Positions 48,901 to 58,173 of a DNA stretch of 64,000 bases are shown piece by piece. Position numbers and translations under genes: made by a program. Source of the DNA: Pseudomonadota bacterium (GTDB taxonomy: Bacteria; Pseudomonadota; Gammaproteobacteria; Steroidobacterales; Steroidobacteraceae). Location of the stretch: positions 1 through 64,000 of the forward strand of contig JAFEDT010000004.1 in the NCBI GenBank assembly GCA_018241445.1, given 5' to 3'. The notes beneath the pieces were generated by a model. That model had not been told where the DNA came from. It made no database searches and saw only the letters and a list, made by a program, of their open reading frames with translations. Each line of letters opens with the position of its first letter. Within the stretch, counting starts at the first letter, position 1.

Positions 48901-49725
48901 TCAGTAGATGGTCGCGCCGGTCATCGGATTGATGCTCGGGATGTAAGGGTCCCCGCCGTGGTTCGGCAGGTTCGAATAAGCCTGGCAGTTGGTGGTCGAG
49001 CGATCACAGCCCGGATAGGCGATAACGGTGGATCCTGCGATTGCACCTTTGAGCACGTCATCGAGCGCGAGTGCACCGGTGGCCAACGTCCACTGATTGA
49101 TGGTGCGCCGCTCGATATAGGTGCCGTTATCGAAGGTCACGAACCCGCCGGTGAAGGAAAGGCCGGCGCCGGGCGCCACTGTCCAAGGGGCCGCGGTGAT
49201 CACGTTGCCGGCGACCGTCGAGAGCGTGGCGCTCACCGCATAGGGGGCAGGATTCACTCCGCACTGCACGCCGTAGAGAACGTGCGGGCACTGGATCTGC
49301 CAGCGCCGCCGCAGACCGACCGTCTGCACGCTCGTCAGTACCGGCTCGCACAGCAGCACCACGGCGCTGCTCTTCCAGCGCGCGGCCATGACGCGTCCGA
49401 TCCAGTCGACGACGCCCTGCAGGTCGGGGTCGGACTGATGCATGGCGGTGATCGTGAGCCCGACCGGGATCGCCGGGGGCTGCGCGGTATACAGCTGCGC
49501 CACGCCCAGGTCGCGCCCGGCGGTGACCTCGATCGTCTGCTGCTTCAGTTCCGCGCCAACCTTGAGCGGTGAGCGGCTGATCGGCGCCGAAGCGTACGCG
49601 TTTGACAGGTAGGTGATCGCCCGGTCGGCCGTCGTATATCGGAAGTGCGCGATCCCGACCGAGAAGTCGAAGAGCAGGATCGGCTCGCCCTGGTCATAGC
49701 TGGTTTCGAGCGCCTGGAACGTCAT
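48901..49725 (-). CDS. phage BR0599-family (DUF2163-like) tail protein
   Basis: A 274-residue tail/baseplate-hub protein. The C-terminal end carries the family hallmark: CPHVLYGVQCGVNPAPY with cysteines, then GCDRSTTNCQAYSNLPNHGGDPYIPSINP. The cysteines probably bind a metal. The N-terminal half is the DUF2163-like part. It overlaps the upstream tail gene (ATGA). This protein is a standard member of the tail-tip module in lambda-like and GTA-like particles. Confidence 0.85.
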   Translation of the reverse strand: MTFQALETSYDQGEPILLFDFSVGIAHFRYTTADRAITYLSNAYASAPISRSPLKVGAELKQQTIEVTAGRDLGVAQLYTAQPPAIPVGLTITAMHQSDPDLQGVVDWIGRVMAARWKSSAVVLLCEPVLTSVQTVGLRRRWQIQCPHVLYGVQCGVNPAPYAVSATLSTVAGNVITAAPWTVAPGAGLSFTGGFVTFDNGTYIERRTINQWTLATGALALDDVLKGAIAGSTVIAYPGCDRSTTNCQAYSNLPNHGGDPYIPSINPMTGATIY

Positions 49726-51425
49726 ACGGCGTGATTCACCGCGGTGAAGGGTGTCACCGCAGTCGCAAGGCCGGCCGCCGCGGTGGCCGCCGTCTCATGG
49801 ACGATCTCCGTGAGGTCGGAGGAAAGCCGGCACAGCGCCATGAAGCTGATGCGGCGGACATTGGCCGCAGGGATCACCACTCCGATGGAGCTGTCGATGC
49901 TCAGGGATTCCTGCGTGCTGCTGAGCGCGATGCCGCCCGTGATGCGCCGGTAGTACACGGTTCCGCTGAGCAGCTCGATGCGGATGTCCTGGCGGTTCTG
50001 GGCGCCGGCGGCATAGGTGGAATAGCCGATGTTCTCCGTGAGGATTGTGGTGGCGCCCGCGGTGATGTCCTGTAGGAGCGTCAGGTCCAGGTGGTACGTC
50101 GGCACCCACAGCTCGCCCTGTCTACCCTTGAGCGAGTACAGCAGCGACCTGAAGGCGGCGCGCGCGGCCGTGCCCTGCAGGAACCAGGAGTGCTGGTAGT
50201 GCGGAAAGCCGAGCTGCGCCTGGTCGTCGATCTCTATCGCGCCGGTCGTGTTATCGATGATTGCTGCCTGGCGGCTGAAGCCGGACTCCTGCCCGGTCGC
50301 ATCATCAGGGCTGTCCTCGAGCACGGGCAGACCCCGGTACGTCGGCAGACCGGAGGCAGCAGGCCAGTCGCAGGGCTCGGTGATCGTGAAGGTGGGCGAG
50401 ATCGAGGCGATGACGCCGTTCTCGCGCGTCACTGCCGGGTATTGCAGCAGCTTCGCCTGGCGCACAGGGTAGAGCCGAGCGTTGGTGCCCCACATGTTCT
50501 GCGTTGGAGCGGAGAGCGTGAGCCCCGTCGGCGAAATCGACTGCACCTGCACCATCTCGAAGGTCTCAGCATCCGCGATGAGGATTGCGAGGCCGCCGGC
50601 CGCGAAATCTATGTTCGCAGTCGTGCAGGGGATGCTGGTGGCACCGGCCGCGACGCCGGCGCCAAGCAGCTGGCCGTCCGGCCAGATCGGCAGTGCCCAG
50701 GTCTGGGCCGACCAGGCGAAGAGCGCCGTTTCCAGGATCCGCCGCTCGACCTGCTGCGCCAGGGCGTCGAAGCGGAAGGTCCGCCGGGGCGCGATCCGCG
50801 TGGCGCGCCGCATCTCCTTGCCGCTCCAGGCACGCAGGATATCGGTCTGCCAGGCGAGACCCTCTAGCACCGGTCCGTCCCAGTTCGGGATCACCGACCA
50901 AGCCGCCAGGCGCACGCCGGTGATCGGCAGCAGCACCGTCTCGCCGTCGGCGAAGGTGAAGAGATAGGACGCATTGATGACCGGCGGACCGTCGGTCAGG
51001 ATCGTGACCGAGTAGTTGATCGCCTGGTTGGGGGCATAGGTGGTCGGCGTGGCAGGTCCCGTAATGGAGATTCCGGGATCTCCGCTCGCGCTGATGGTAT
51101 TCAGTGTCTCGGACACGCTGACGTGCGCGTTCCACACCTGCACCGTGCGCGAGAGGTTGCTCGCGAGCGCGCCCAGCGCCAGCGCCACCGGCGAGACGTG
51201 GATGCGATTGTAGAAGTCGTCATAGAAGCCGGTCGCGAGTTTGCCGGTCATCGCATACGAGGGTATCGCCGGCACGATGAACGAAAGCGGGCCAGCGATC
51301 GTCGCCGGGCGCAGAATGCCGGCCACCGGATAGGACCATTGCGCCGCGCGGCTGTCATAGACGCCGGCGTTGATCCCGGAACTCGTCGGGTAGATCTGCG
51401 CGGAGGTGAGGACGCCGGTGGCCAC
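49722..51425 (-). CDS. phage tail protein
   Basis: A 567-residue structural protein. The C-terminal 250 residues (FSRQAAIIDNTTGAIEIDDQ, HSWFLQGTAARAAFRSLLYSLKGRQGELWVPTYHLDL) match the conserved phage tail-tip proteins encoded just before BR0599-family genes. The central part has RAWSGKEMRRATRIAPRRTF. No enzymatic motif. It overlaps its downstream neighbour (ATGA) and lies 3 bases after the preceding gene. Probably a distal tail or hub component. Confidence 0.75.
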   Translation of the reverse strand: MATGVLTSAQIYPTSSGINAGVYDSRAAQWSYPVAGILRPATIAGPLSFIVPAIPSYAMTGKLATGFYDDFYNRIHVSPVALALGALASNLSRTVQVWNAHVSVSETLNTISASGDPGISITGPATPTTYAPNQAINYSVTILTDGPPVINASYLFTFADGETVLLPITGVRLAAWSVIPNWDGPVLEGLAWQTDILRAWSGKEMRRATRIAPRRTFRFDALAQQVERRILETALFAWSAQTWALPIWPDGQLLGAGVAAGATSIPCTTANIDFAAGGLAILIADAETFEMVQVQSISPTGLTLSAPTQNMWGTNARLYPVRQAKLLQYPAVTRENGVIASISPTFTITEPCDWPAASGLPTYRGLPVLEDSPDDATGQESGFSRQAAIIDNTTGAIEIDDQAQLGFPHYQHSWFLQGTAARAAFRSLLYSLKGRQGELWVPTYHLDLTLLQDITAGATTILTENIGYSTYAAGAQNRQDIRIELLSGTVYYRRITGGIALSSTQESLSIDSSIGVVIPAANVRRISFMALCRLSSDLTEIVHETAATAAAGLATAVTPFTAVNHAV

Positions 51426-51428
51426 GGA

Positions 51429-52388
51429 TCAGGCGTTCTTTCTGAAGGCCAGGCCGTAGGGATAGCTGGACGCATTCGCGCCGCTGGTATTGACCATCGA
51501 GGAATTCGCGACTAGCGGATAGAGTTTCCAGACGTCCGTGCCGATCGTGATCTCGTCCTTGGCGTTGTTGTTGGTCATGTTGACCATGCGGACGTCCGGC
51601 ACTTCCCCGATCATCGAATAGATGCCGCCGGCGGCGCGCTCGGCGAAGATCGGGATGGAAAAGAGCACGGCCACACCATCGAAGCTGTTGGGCGAGCGCG
51701 TCAGGCCACTGCGATTCCATGGCGGCCTTTGAGTGGATTGGGTAGTGAAGCCGAGCATGTCCACGCGGTTCGGGCTCACGAAATAGTTTCCGCCTCCCAT
51801 GCCGAACCAGCGAAAAGTGGTATCGACCGTCGCGCAAACGGCGCCAGAGCCCACTGAATAATAGTTGGGACCGGTGTCAAACGGCCGCACATTGTGAGAA
51901 CCGTCGGGATAACTGGAAGAGGTATCCCCGCTTCCCGTGTTGGTATAGCTGTTCCAGGCCGATACCGAAACATATATCCCGGGGCTCGCGCCGCCGAAGG
52001 AACTCAGCAGTCCGCCATGCATATGCGCAAAAACGTTGGATGCCACCTCCAGGCAGACGTGCAGATAGGTGGCGGAAGAGGATGAAAAGAAATGGTAGGC
52101 GGAATATGGGCCGACCAGCGGCGTGATTTGAAAGCCGAGGCTGGTCTGTGCCTGCGTGCTCGGCGTCGCAGCTCCCGAGAAGCCCGTCGCGCCGTACATC
52201 GTGATTCGATCGTTGGTCGACGGCACGACATAGTTGAGAAAGCACGCACCCTTGTGGACCGCGAGCCACCAGCCGCCGCTATAGGCCGCATTGTTGTCGA
52301 CCGTCCAGCCGTAGCCGGTACACCAGGTCGCGAGCGCCTGCAGGACCGCGGTGGCGTTGGAGGGAGTGCTGCCGGTGGCATAGGCCAT
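51429..52388 (-). CDS. phage structural protein, unknown
   Basis: A 319-residue protein rich in Ser, Gly, Tyr and Trp with beta-type patterns (YGWTVDNNAAYSGGWWLAVHKGACFLNYVV, HGGLLSSFGGASPGIYVSVSAWN). It has no recognised domain; composition and place (between tape measure and tail-tip genes) suggest a tail surface protein. Its ATG follows directly on the previous stop (TGAATG). Confidence 0.6.
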   Translation of the reverse strand: MAYATGSTPSNATAVLQALATWCTGYGWTVDNNAAYSGGWWLAVHKGACFLNYVVPSTNDRITMYGATGFSGAATPSTQAQTSLGFQITPLVGPYSAYHFFSSSSATYLHVCLEVASNVFAHMHGGLLSSFGGASPGIYVSVSAWNSYTNTGSGDTSSSYPDGSHNVRPFDTGPNYYSVGSGAVCATVDTTFRWFGMGGGNYFVSPNRVDMLGFTTQSTQRPPWNRSGLTRSPNSFDGVAVLFSIPIFAERAAGGIYSMIGEVPDVRMVNMTNNNAKDEITIGTDVWKLYPLVANSSMVNTSGANASSYPYGLAFRKNA

Positions 52389-53636
52389 TCAAACCTCCAG
52401 AATCGCGGCGAAGTTGTTGTAGCCGGTGCGGAACACGTCCTGCACCGCGATATAGGTCTGCGCGGAAACCGTGATGGTGCTGCCGCTGGAAAGCGATTGA
52501 CCAGGTGCGAAGAACACGCCGTCGAGGAAGCCCAGCACATTAGGCGCCGGCGTCGACATTTCCAGCGTCGCCCGGAACAGCGGATAGCTTCCATCAAGGT
52601 TGGCCAGGATGGACGATGGCTGGTAGTTTCCCAGACCGAACGCCCACGGCCAGACGTTCACGACTGTGGTGGTCGTATCGTAGGTCGCATCGTGGTTCTG
52701 AAACTGCTGCCAGCTCCCATCCAGCCAATACACCCAGGCGGCATTCGGATCGAAGAAGGCGTGATGCCCGATCCCCGCGTTCGAGTAGACGGTGGTCGGA
52801 TTGCTGGACGTCCCCGCGACCATGAGGGGATAGGGATATTGCGATGGCTGGCCGACGGGAAGGAACTTGCCCAGGTACGCGGACTCCCACACCGACCCGA
52901 TCTGCGCGATGACGATGACTCGCTGCGCGTTCGCGACGAAGGTGTACGGGATCGAGCTGTTCCACAGCGACAGAAATGCGTCCGGGCTCGTGCCGGGCTG
53001 CGCATAGAACGTGGCGCTGGCGTTGTATCCCGTCGCCCCGCGCATGCGCCAGTTGTAGGTGGCGAGCGCGACGTTGTGGTACGCCTGCAGGTTGACATAG
53101 ATCGCCTCGGTGCCGGAGAGTCCCGGCGCCTTGAGGTAGTAGTCCGCATCGATGGTCGAGATGGATCCGCCCTGCGGCTCGGTATAGGTTCCACCGCCGG
53201 CATCCGAGGCCAGCTGCGTCCAGCCGCCGCCTGTCGCGGCAGTGTTTGTCGCCGGCGGCGCGCCAGCCGTGCCCGCCGCGCCGGTGTCGGTGAAGGTCGT
53301 GACGTTCCCGGGCGCGAAATAAACGCTCTCGGCACCGGCCGCCGTGCCGCGGTAGACGCGATAACCGGTGGCTCCAGTGACCGCGGCCCACGAAAGGGTC
53401 ACCGTCGATGTCGCGCCAGTCGTCGCGATTGAGCGCTCATTGGAGGCCACCGTCTCACCGCTTGCGTTGAGGGCGGTGATGACGAAGTAATAGGTGGCGG
53501 CCGCGAGCGTGCCGCCCGTAGCGGCGGTCGTTGGTGCGTTCTGCGCCGGCGCTGACAACGGGCCAGCGGTGAGAAATGCGACCAGCTTCGTCAGCAGGTC
53601 GGTATAGCCGGTCGCGGTGCCGCTGGAGACGCTCAT
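52389..53636 (-). CDS. tail-associated protein with FN3-like module
   Basis: A 415-residue phage structural protein. An N-terminal FN3-like insertion (about residues 42-120: YYFVITALNASGETVASNE, VTGATGYRVYRGT) separates two parts of a conserved phage region, TATGYTDLLTKLVAFL at the start and a beta-rich C-terminal region. FN3-type modules in tail proteins are often surface-exposed and bind carbohydrates weakly. The start overlaps the stop of the tape-measure gene (ATGA). Confidence 0.65.
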   Translation of the reverse strand: MSVSSGTATGYTDLLTKLVAFLTAGPLSAPAQNAPTTAATGGTLAAATYYFVITALNASGETVASNERSIATTGATSTVTLSWAAVTGATGYRVYRGTAAGAESVYFAPGNVTTFTDTGAAGTAGAPPATNTAATGGGWTQLASDAGGGTYTEPQGGSISTIDADYYLKAPGLSGTEAIYVNLQAYHNVALATYNWRMRGATGYNASATFYAQPGTSPDAFLSLWNSSIPYTFVANAQRVIVIAQIGSVWESAYLGKFLPVGQPSQYPYPLMVAGTSSNPTTVYSNAGIGHHAFFDPNAAWVYWLDGSWQQFQNHDATYDTTTTVVNVWPWAFGLGNYQPSSILANLDGSYPLFRATLEMSTPAPNVLGFLDGVFFAPGQSLSSGSTITVSAQTYIAVQDVFRTGYNNFAAILEV

Positions 53637-56212
53637 CCGATGGCTCCTCGCACCTTGGTCGGGTTTCTCGAAAGAATGTTTATGACGGCCTGCTCGCCGG
53701 CGGCCGTCGCCAGGTGATCACCCAAGAGGCTGGGATCAAGCACGTTGATGACGCGAATGCTCGTGCCCGCGGCGCCGCTGACATTTACCAGGCCTCCGGC
53801 GGCGAACTTCGGGATCGATGGCGCCCCGTGCACGCCGCGCAGCGTGCCGCCGTTGATCGCCTCGAGCATCGGCAGGACGCCCGGCTGCGCCACTGCGCGC
53901 GCGTTCACGACGAACTCCTTGTCGGACAGCCATGCCGGAATCGAGTCCGACGTGGAGCTGCCAGGGCCGCGGATCAGGCCGCCTGCGGCGTGGCCGGCCG
54001 CACTCCCTGCGTCCACCTGGCCGCCGCTCGAGAAGCCGCCTGCGATCGCCTGGATTGCCTTCATGATGAGCAGCTTGATGATGACCTGCTCGATTGCCTC
54101 CACCGTCGACAGCGCGAACTCACGAAAGGCCTCCTTGGCCTTCATCGTGCGATTGACCACGCTATCGAGCGCATGCGTCAGGTTGTTGGCGAAGGCATCC
54201 TCGGCGGTCTGCTTGACCTTCGCCATCTCCTGGCCCCACTGGTCCGTGGCTACCCGGATCTGGTCGACCTGTGTCCTATAGGCGGCCGCTTTCTGGATGT
54301 CGTCGGCGTTGCCCGTGGCCTGCGCGATGCGCTGCAGCGCGTCCGCGCGCGCCTCGAGCGCCGGCAGCATCGCGACCTCCGCGTTGCGGATCTGCACCGC
54401 GCCCTGCACTGCGAACAACTGCCCGGTCTGCACCGCCTGGTTGATCTCTACGATCTTCGCGTGAAGAGCCGACATCTCGCCGTTCGCGCTGCGCAACTGG
54501 TCATCGAAATTGATCTTGGCGTTACCTTGGGCAGTAGCCGTCGCCATCGCGGAGTCGATCTCCCCCGCCGGCGCCCCGCTCTTCTGCAGATTGTCCCGGA
54601 GCGCCTCGAGCTCCAGCTGCAGTCGCAACCGGGCGGCCTCGGTGCGCTTGCCTTCCAGATTGAGCAACTGCTCCTGGGCGCGGATCGAGTCGGTGTAGAG
54701 CTTCTCCTGCTCCTTCGCCTGCTCGCGGGTGTTGCGCGCCAGCTCGCTCTGGCGTCTGGCCTCGAGGTCGGCGATCTCCCCGTCGATCTGCAGGAGCCTC
54801 CTGCGCCGGTTGATCTGTCCGACGTCGTCATTCGCGTCCACGCGCAGCGCCGCTTCCGCCGCGCGCTTGCGCCGCAGAATTGAGATCTCCTCATCATTCT
54901 GGGCGTTGATCGCCGCGGCGCGCCGGGTGAAGTACTCCTGCAGGGAGATGGAGCGCGCCTCGTACTGCGCCCGGTCGTTTTCGGCCAGCAGCGCTGCATG
55001 GGCGCTGTAGAGCTTGCGCTCGTTATCCAGCTGCGCGTTCAGCAGTGCCAGCAGCGCGCGGGCCTTGGCGTCCGGATTGCCCGTATCGCCGGTCTGCCCG
55101 GCCGCGCCGCCGCTGGCGGCAGCTGCGGGAGTCTCCGGGCCGCGGCGCAGACGGTCCCACATTCCGTCGACGTCCTCGGCCGCCGCCTGGTCGATGGCCT
55201 TGATTTGCGAGGCCATGCTGCGCAGATCCTCCATGGCCGCATGGCCGCGCAACCGCACACCGTCCCAGGCCGCCTTCGCCAGGCCAGTCAGCGCCACCTG
55301 GGCGGCCGCCACCATGGCAGTGACCTCCTTTGCGGCGCTGACGAACAGTGTGACGACGAAGCGCGTGAAGTCGGCGATGTATTCGCCCAGCTTCTTGAAG
55401 CCGGACACCCCGGGACCGGTAGTGGCGCGCAGCAGCTCATCCGCGGCCGACTGCAGGCCTGGCACCAGTCCTATCAGCAGCTGCGTGGCCACGCCCTTGA
55501 CCGTATCCCCGAGCTGGCGCATGCCCTCCTGCGCGCCCTTGAGCGATTTGATGCTCGCATCGTCCAGGTAGATGCCCAGGTCCTTCAGGTGCTGGATGAA
55601 CGGTGCGAGGCCCTCCTGGCCTACCTTGACCAGCGCCTGGTCGAGCTCGATGCCGGTCTTGCCGAAGAGAGCCACCTCATCGCGCGCCCGGCGGGCCGGG
55701 TCGTGGATCTGCGCCAGCGCCCGGGCGACGGCGGTGAGCTTCTGATCCGCCGGCAACGCGGCCAGGTCTCGCACCCGAATCCCCAGGTCAGACAGCGCAG
55801 CCCCAGATTGCTTGCTGCCGATCTCCGCCTTCCCCACCTGGACGGTGAACTTCTCGATCGCCTTGTTCGCGGACTCCTGGCTGATGCCAGTCTCGCGCGC
55901 CGCGCGCTGGAAGGCCTGCAGGGCGCCGGTCGACAGTCCGGTCTGGCGCGACAGCCGCTCCAAGGTCTCAACGCCCTCGAGCGTCGACTTGAAGAACTCG
56001 TGGAACTTGTCGACCGCAAGCCCGACGGCGAAGATGCCGGCCATCTTGCGGCCCACATCGCTGAACTGCTTGCTCAGCTCCCCGAAGGCACCGGACGTCT
56101 GCTGCGCGGACTTCTTGCCCTCGCTCGAGATCTTCTGGAACGCGGCGACGACCTCCGACAGCCCTTCGGCCGAGAGGCGGATGCGAACGTCGGGGGTGCT
56201 ATTGCCAGGCAT
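53633..56212 (-). CDS. tail tape-measure protein
   Basis: An 859-residue tape-measure protein, which sets tail length and enters the host envelope. The N-terminus (RIRLSAEGLSEVVAAFQKISSEGKKSAQQTSGAFGELSKQF) and TGLSTGALQAFQRAARETGIS are typical; the middle is long alpha-helical with coiled-coil segments (ARRQSELARNTREQAKEQEKLY), and a hydrophobic stretch VEQVIIKLLIMKAIQAIAGGFSSGG precedes a Gly/Ala-rich end. The size predicts a non-contractile tail of moderate length. It follows the G/GT frameshift genes, the usual order. Confidence 0.9.
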   Translation of the reverse strand: MPGNSTPDVRIRLSAEGLSEVVAAFQKISSEGKKSAQQTSGAFGELSKQFSDVGRKMAGIFAVGLAVDKFHEFFKSTLEGVETLERLSRQTGLSTGALQAFQRAARETGISQESANKAIEKFTVQVGKAEIGSKQSGAALSDLGIRVRDLAALPADQKLTAVARALAQIHDPARRARDEVALFGKTGIELDQALVKVGQEGLAPFIQHLKDLGIYLDDASIKSLKGAQEGMRQLGDTVKGVATQLLIGLVPGLQSAADELLRATTGPGVSGFKKLGEYIADFTRFVVTLFVSAAKEVTAMVAAAQVALTGLAKAAWDGVRLRGHAAMEDLRSMASQIKAIDQAAAEDVDGMWDRLRRGPETPAAAASGGAAGQTGDTGNPDAKARALLALLNAQLDNERKLYSAHAALLAENDRAQYEARSISLQEYFTRRAAAINAQNDEEISILRRKRAAEAALRVDANDDVGQINRRRRLLQIDGEIADLEARRQSELARNTREQAKEQEKLYTDSIRAQEQLLNLEGKRTEAARLRLQLELEALRDNLQKSGAPAGEIDSAMATATAQGNAKINFDDQLRSANGEMSALHAKIVEINQAVQTGQLFAVQGAVQIRNAEVAMLPALEARADALQRIAQATGNADDIQKAAAYRTQVDQIRVATDQWGQEMAKVKQTAEDAFANNLTHALDSVVNRTMKAKEAFREFALSTVEAIEQVIIKLLIMKAIQAIAGGFSSGGQVDAGSAAGHAAGGLIRGPGSSTSDSIPAWLSDKEFVVNARAVAQPGVLPMLEAINGGTLRGVHGAPSIPKFAAGGLVNVSGAAGTSIRVINVLDPSLLGDHLATAAGEQAVINILSRNPTKVRGAIG

Positions 56213-56215
56213 GGG

Positions 56216-56901
56216 CTATGAATGCCCCTTCAAAATGGCGGGCACCTTCGGCGGGTCGATCTTCTTGGCCGAGTGGGGGGCAATCGAGGCCCACACCCTC
56301 ACGTCATGCAGGTACTGCTCGCGCGCGCTGTCGCGCCGCATATGCTGGTACGCCAGGAGCGCATCGCGCAGCGGCCAGCGCACCACCTGACGCATGCGGT
56401 CGACGTCGTAGCCGGCGAGCTCGCGCACCATCACGGTCCACTCGCCGAAGTCGATGAGTCCTGTGGGCGGCGGCTTCCGGGCTGCTGATGCGGCACGGCT
56501 TCGAGGTCCGGCGCGCTCGAACGCGTCGGCGAAGTCGTGATAGACAGCAGCCCGCCGTGAAAAAAACCGGTGATGAGGCCCACGATCTGGCGGGACACCT
56601 CCTGCTTGTCTGCAGGATCGGAGAGCTGCCGCACGAAAGCGGCCGTCTCGCGCATCAGCGCCGGCGACCAGGTCAGCGGATCCACGGCCGCTGGCACCAG
56701 CAGACACCCCAGCATGTCGAAGGCGGAACCCGAGGCCAGCACCGAGCGATAGATCCGCTGCGCCAGCTGCTCGGGCTGCTCACCTTCATGCAGCACGATG
56801 TCCGAAAGCCCTGCGCCCTGCATGATCGAGTAGAGCGTGAAGTCCCACTCGATCGTGCTCTGGTCGACCGGCTGGAACTCGCGTCCCCCCAGCTTGACCA
56901 T
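56216..56901 (-). CDS. tail assembly chaperone GT (-1 frameshift product)
   Basis: The long form of the chaperone. Ribosomes read the G frame from 56901 to the T-run at 56560-56566, slip back one base and continue in the -1 frame to the stop at 56216, giving about 228 residues (join 56901-56560 and 56560-56216). The T domain includes RKPPPTGLIDFGEWTVMVREL and VVRWPLRDALLAYQHMRRDS and has no good start of its own, which supports frameshifting. As in lambda, GT should bind the tape-measure protein and recruit tail-tube subunits. Confidence 0.8.
56431..56901 (-). CDS. tail assembly chaperone G
   Basis: A 156-residue protein encoded between the tail-tube and tape-measure genes, the invariant place of the gpG-type chaperone. 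It begins VKLGGREFQPVDQSTIEWDF. Residues up to GLITGFF are shared with the frameshifted GT product; the remaining 42 are low-complexity (TTSPTRSSAPDLEAVPHQQPG) and read through the region that overlaps the T frame. No other motif. Confidence 0.8.
   Translation of the reverse strand: MVKLGGREFQPVDQSTIEWDFTLYSIMQGAGLSDIVLHEGEQPEQLAQRIYRSVLASGSAFDMLGCLLVPAAVDPLTWSPALMRETAAFVRQLSDPADKQEVSRQIVGLITGFFHGGLLSITTSPTRSSAPDLEAVPHQQPGSRRPQDSSTSASGP
56560..56566 (-). other. slippery heptamer for programmed -1 frameshift
   Basis: T TTT TTT in the G frame (codons ...GGT TTT TTT CAC) is a perfect X XXY YYZ slippery site. A -1 slip joins the G and T frames. G/T-rich sequence capable of pairing follows, but no clear pseudoknot was identified by eye. 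Confidence 0.8.
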
Positions 56902-56907
56902 GTTGGC

Positions 56908-57702
56908 TTACCGGATCTGCGTGATGCGGCCGATGGGCTCCGTCGGATGGTTGACCAGGTCGGCGATGACCATGCCCTCCAGCTCCCAGTTCCCGAAGTC
57001 GTCCGAGATGAAGCCCTGCTGGCCGGTCGGGGTGAACTGCACGTGCCACCATTCGGCGTCGAAAACCGGGCCTGTGGCCGAATCGCCGTTGAAGCGCAGG
57101 TAGCAGTCGACCGTTCCGATGGTGCCCAGGTTCACCGCGTTGTAGGTATAGGCGCCATAGACGAAGTCCGCGGTCAGCTGTGACCCAGGGGTGACGGTGA
57201 CGGACGTCGGCAGGATGTAGACCAGGCCGCGCGCGAGATCCACGGTGTAATCCGTGCCCGCCACCAGCGTGCTGGCGCCCTGCTTGACGTCGGTGAGCGT
57301 CGTGACGTTGCGGAACCCGAGGAAATAGTAGCGCCCGAGCGCGACGCCGCCCACGGGGGTGATCGCGGCGGCGGAGACGGTGGCGCCAGGGGCCGTGATC
57401 TGCTCGACAACGCCGTTGAGCGCGCGCGCCAGGTTGTCGAGCGTGAACTCATCGCCCGTGAGCTTGATCGTATAGGCCTGATGGATGACCGCGCGGGCGT
57501 AGAGGTTCGAGGCATGGTCGATGCTCTCGTACTTCTCTTTGACTTCCGCCTTGTCAGAGACTTCCAGCGCCGTGACGTTGCCGACGTGCTGCAAGCCGGT
57601 ATGGTTGCCGCTGGAGTCGAATCGATCGATGAGCACCGCGCCGCGGCCGACCATCAAGTTGCCGGCGCTGGGAGCCTGGCTGTAGGGACCTGTGAGAGGC
57701 AT
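56908..57702 (-). CDS. major tail (tube) protein
   Basis: A 264-residue protein that fits a phage major tail-tube subunit: a beta-rich N-terminal half with GRGAVLIDRFDSSGNHTGLQHVGNVTALEVSDKAEVKEKYESID and later FVYGAYTYNAVNLGTIGTVDCYLRFNGDSATGP and VFDAEWWHVQFTPTG. It lies between the tail terminator and chaperone G genes, the normal place. The central stretch ALGRYYFLGFRNVTTLTDVKQGASTLVAGTDYTVD is an additional Ig-like beta insertion. Confidence 0.82.
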   Translation of the reverse strand: MPLTGPYSQAPSAGNLMVGRGAVLIDRFDSSGNHTGLQHVGNVTALEVSDKAEVKEKYESIDHASNLYARAVIHQAYTIKLTGDEFTLDNLARALNGVVEQITAPGATVSAAAITPVGGVALGRYYFLGFRNVTTLTDVKQGASTLVAGTDYTVDLARGLVYILPTSVTVTPGSQLTADFVYGAYTYNAVNLGTIGTVDCYLRFNGDSATGPVFDAEWWHVQFTPTGQQGFISDDFGNWELEGMVIADLVNHPTEPIGRITQIR

Positions 57703-57729
57703 TGGAGTCTCCTTGAATCGGTGGAATGG

Positions 57730-58173
57730 TTACTGCTGGCGCGTGGGATCCGTCATCAGCGTCACATAGCTGATGCGGTAATCGGTCTGCACCAGCGTGT
57801 AGGGGTAGTCTTCTGTCACCCGCTGCCACTCGGTGAGCACCTCGTGACACTGGATGGCAAGGCCGCCGATCTGGCTGCCGCCGAGCACCTGGCCGATCCA
57901 GGCCAGAATGGGATCTGCCGCGGTGCGCGCAGGCTGCCCGATCACCCGCACCTCCAGACGCACTGTGAAGGTTCGATCGAGGAACGGACTCCAGCGGCTG
58001 TCCTTCTGCGGCTGATCCTCTTCGCGCAGTTCGAACAGCACGATTGAAGGCAGCTCAGCCGCCTGGAACGGCTCGGTGCGGCCGTCGAGCGTCTGCGGCA
58101 CGCCGGAAGGAGTCGCGGCATTCAGCGCGGCGAGAATCCCATCCATGATGCGGTTGCGGACCGTGGGACTCAT
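57730..58173 (-). CDS. minor tail / tail-terminator protein
   Basis: A 147-residue protein (TVRNRIMDGILAALNAAT ... DRTFTVRLEVRVIGQPARTAADPILAWIGQVL ... RVTEDYPYTLVQTDYRISYVT). The pattern of a short helical N-terminus and a beta-alpha core is that of the gpU/phage minor tail family that caps the tail. The start at ATG 58173 overlaps the stop of the connector gene (ATGA). It precedes the tail-tube gene as expected. Confidence 0.75.
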   Translation of the reverse strand: MSPTVRNRIMDGILAALNAATPSGVPQTLDGRTEPFQAAELPSIVLFELREEDQPQKDSRWSPFLDRTFTVRLEVRVIGQPARTAADPILAWIGQVLGGSQIGGLAIQCHEVLTEWQRVTEDYPYTLVQTDYRISYVTLMTDPTRQQ

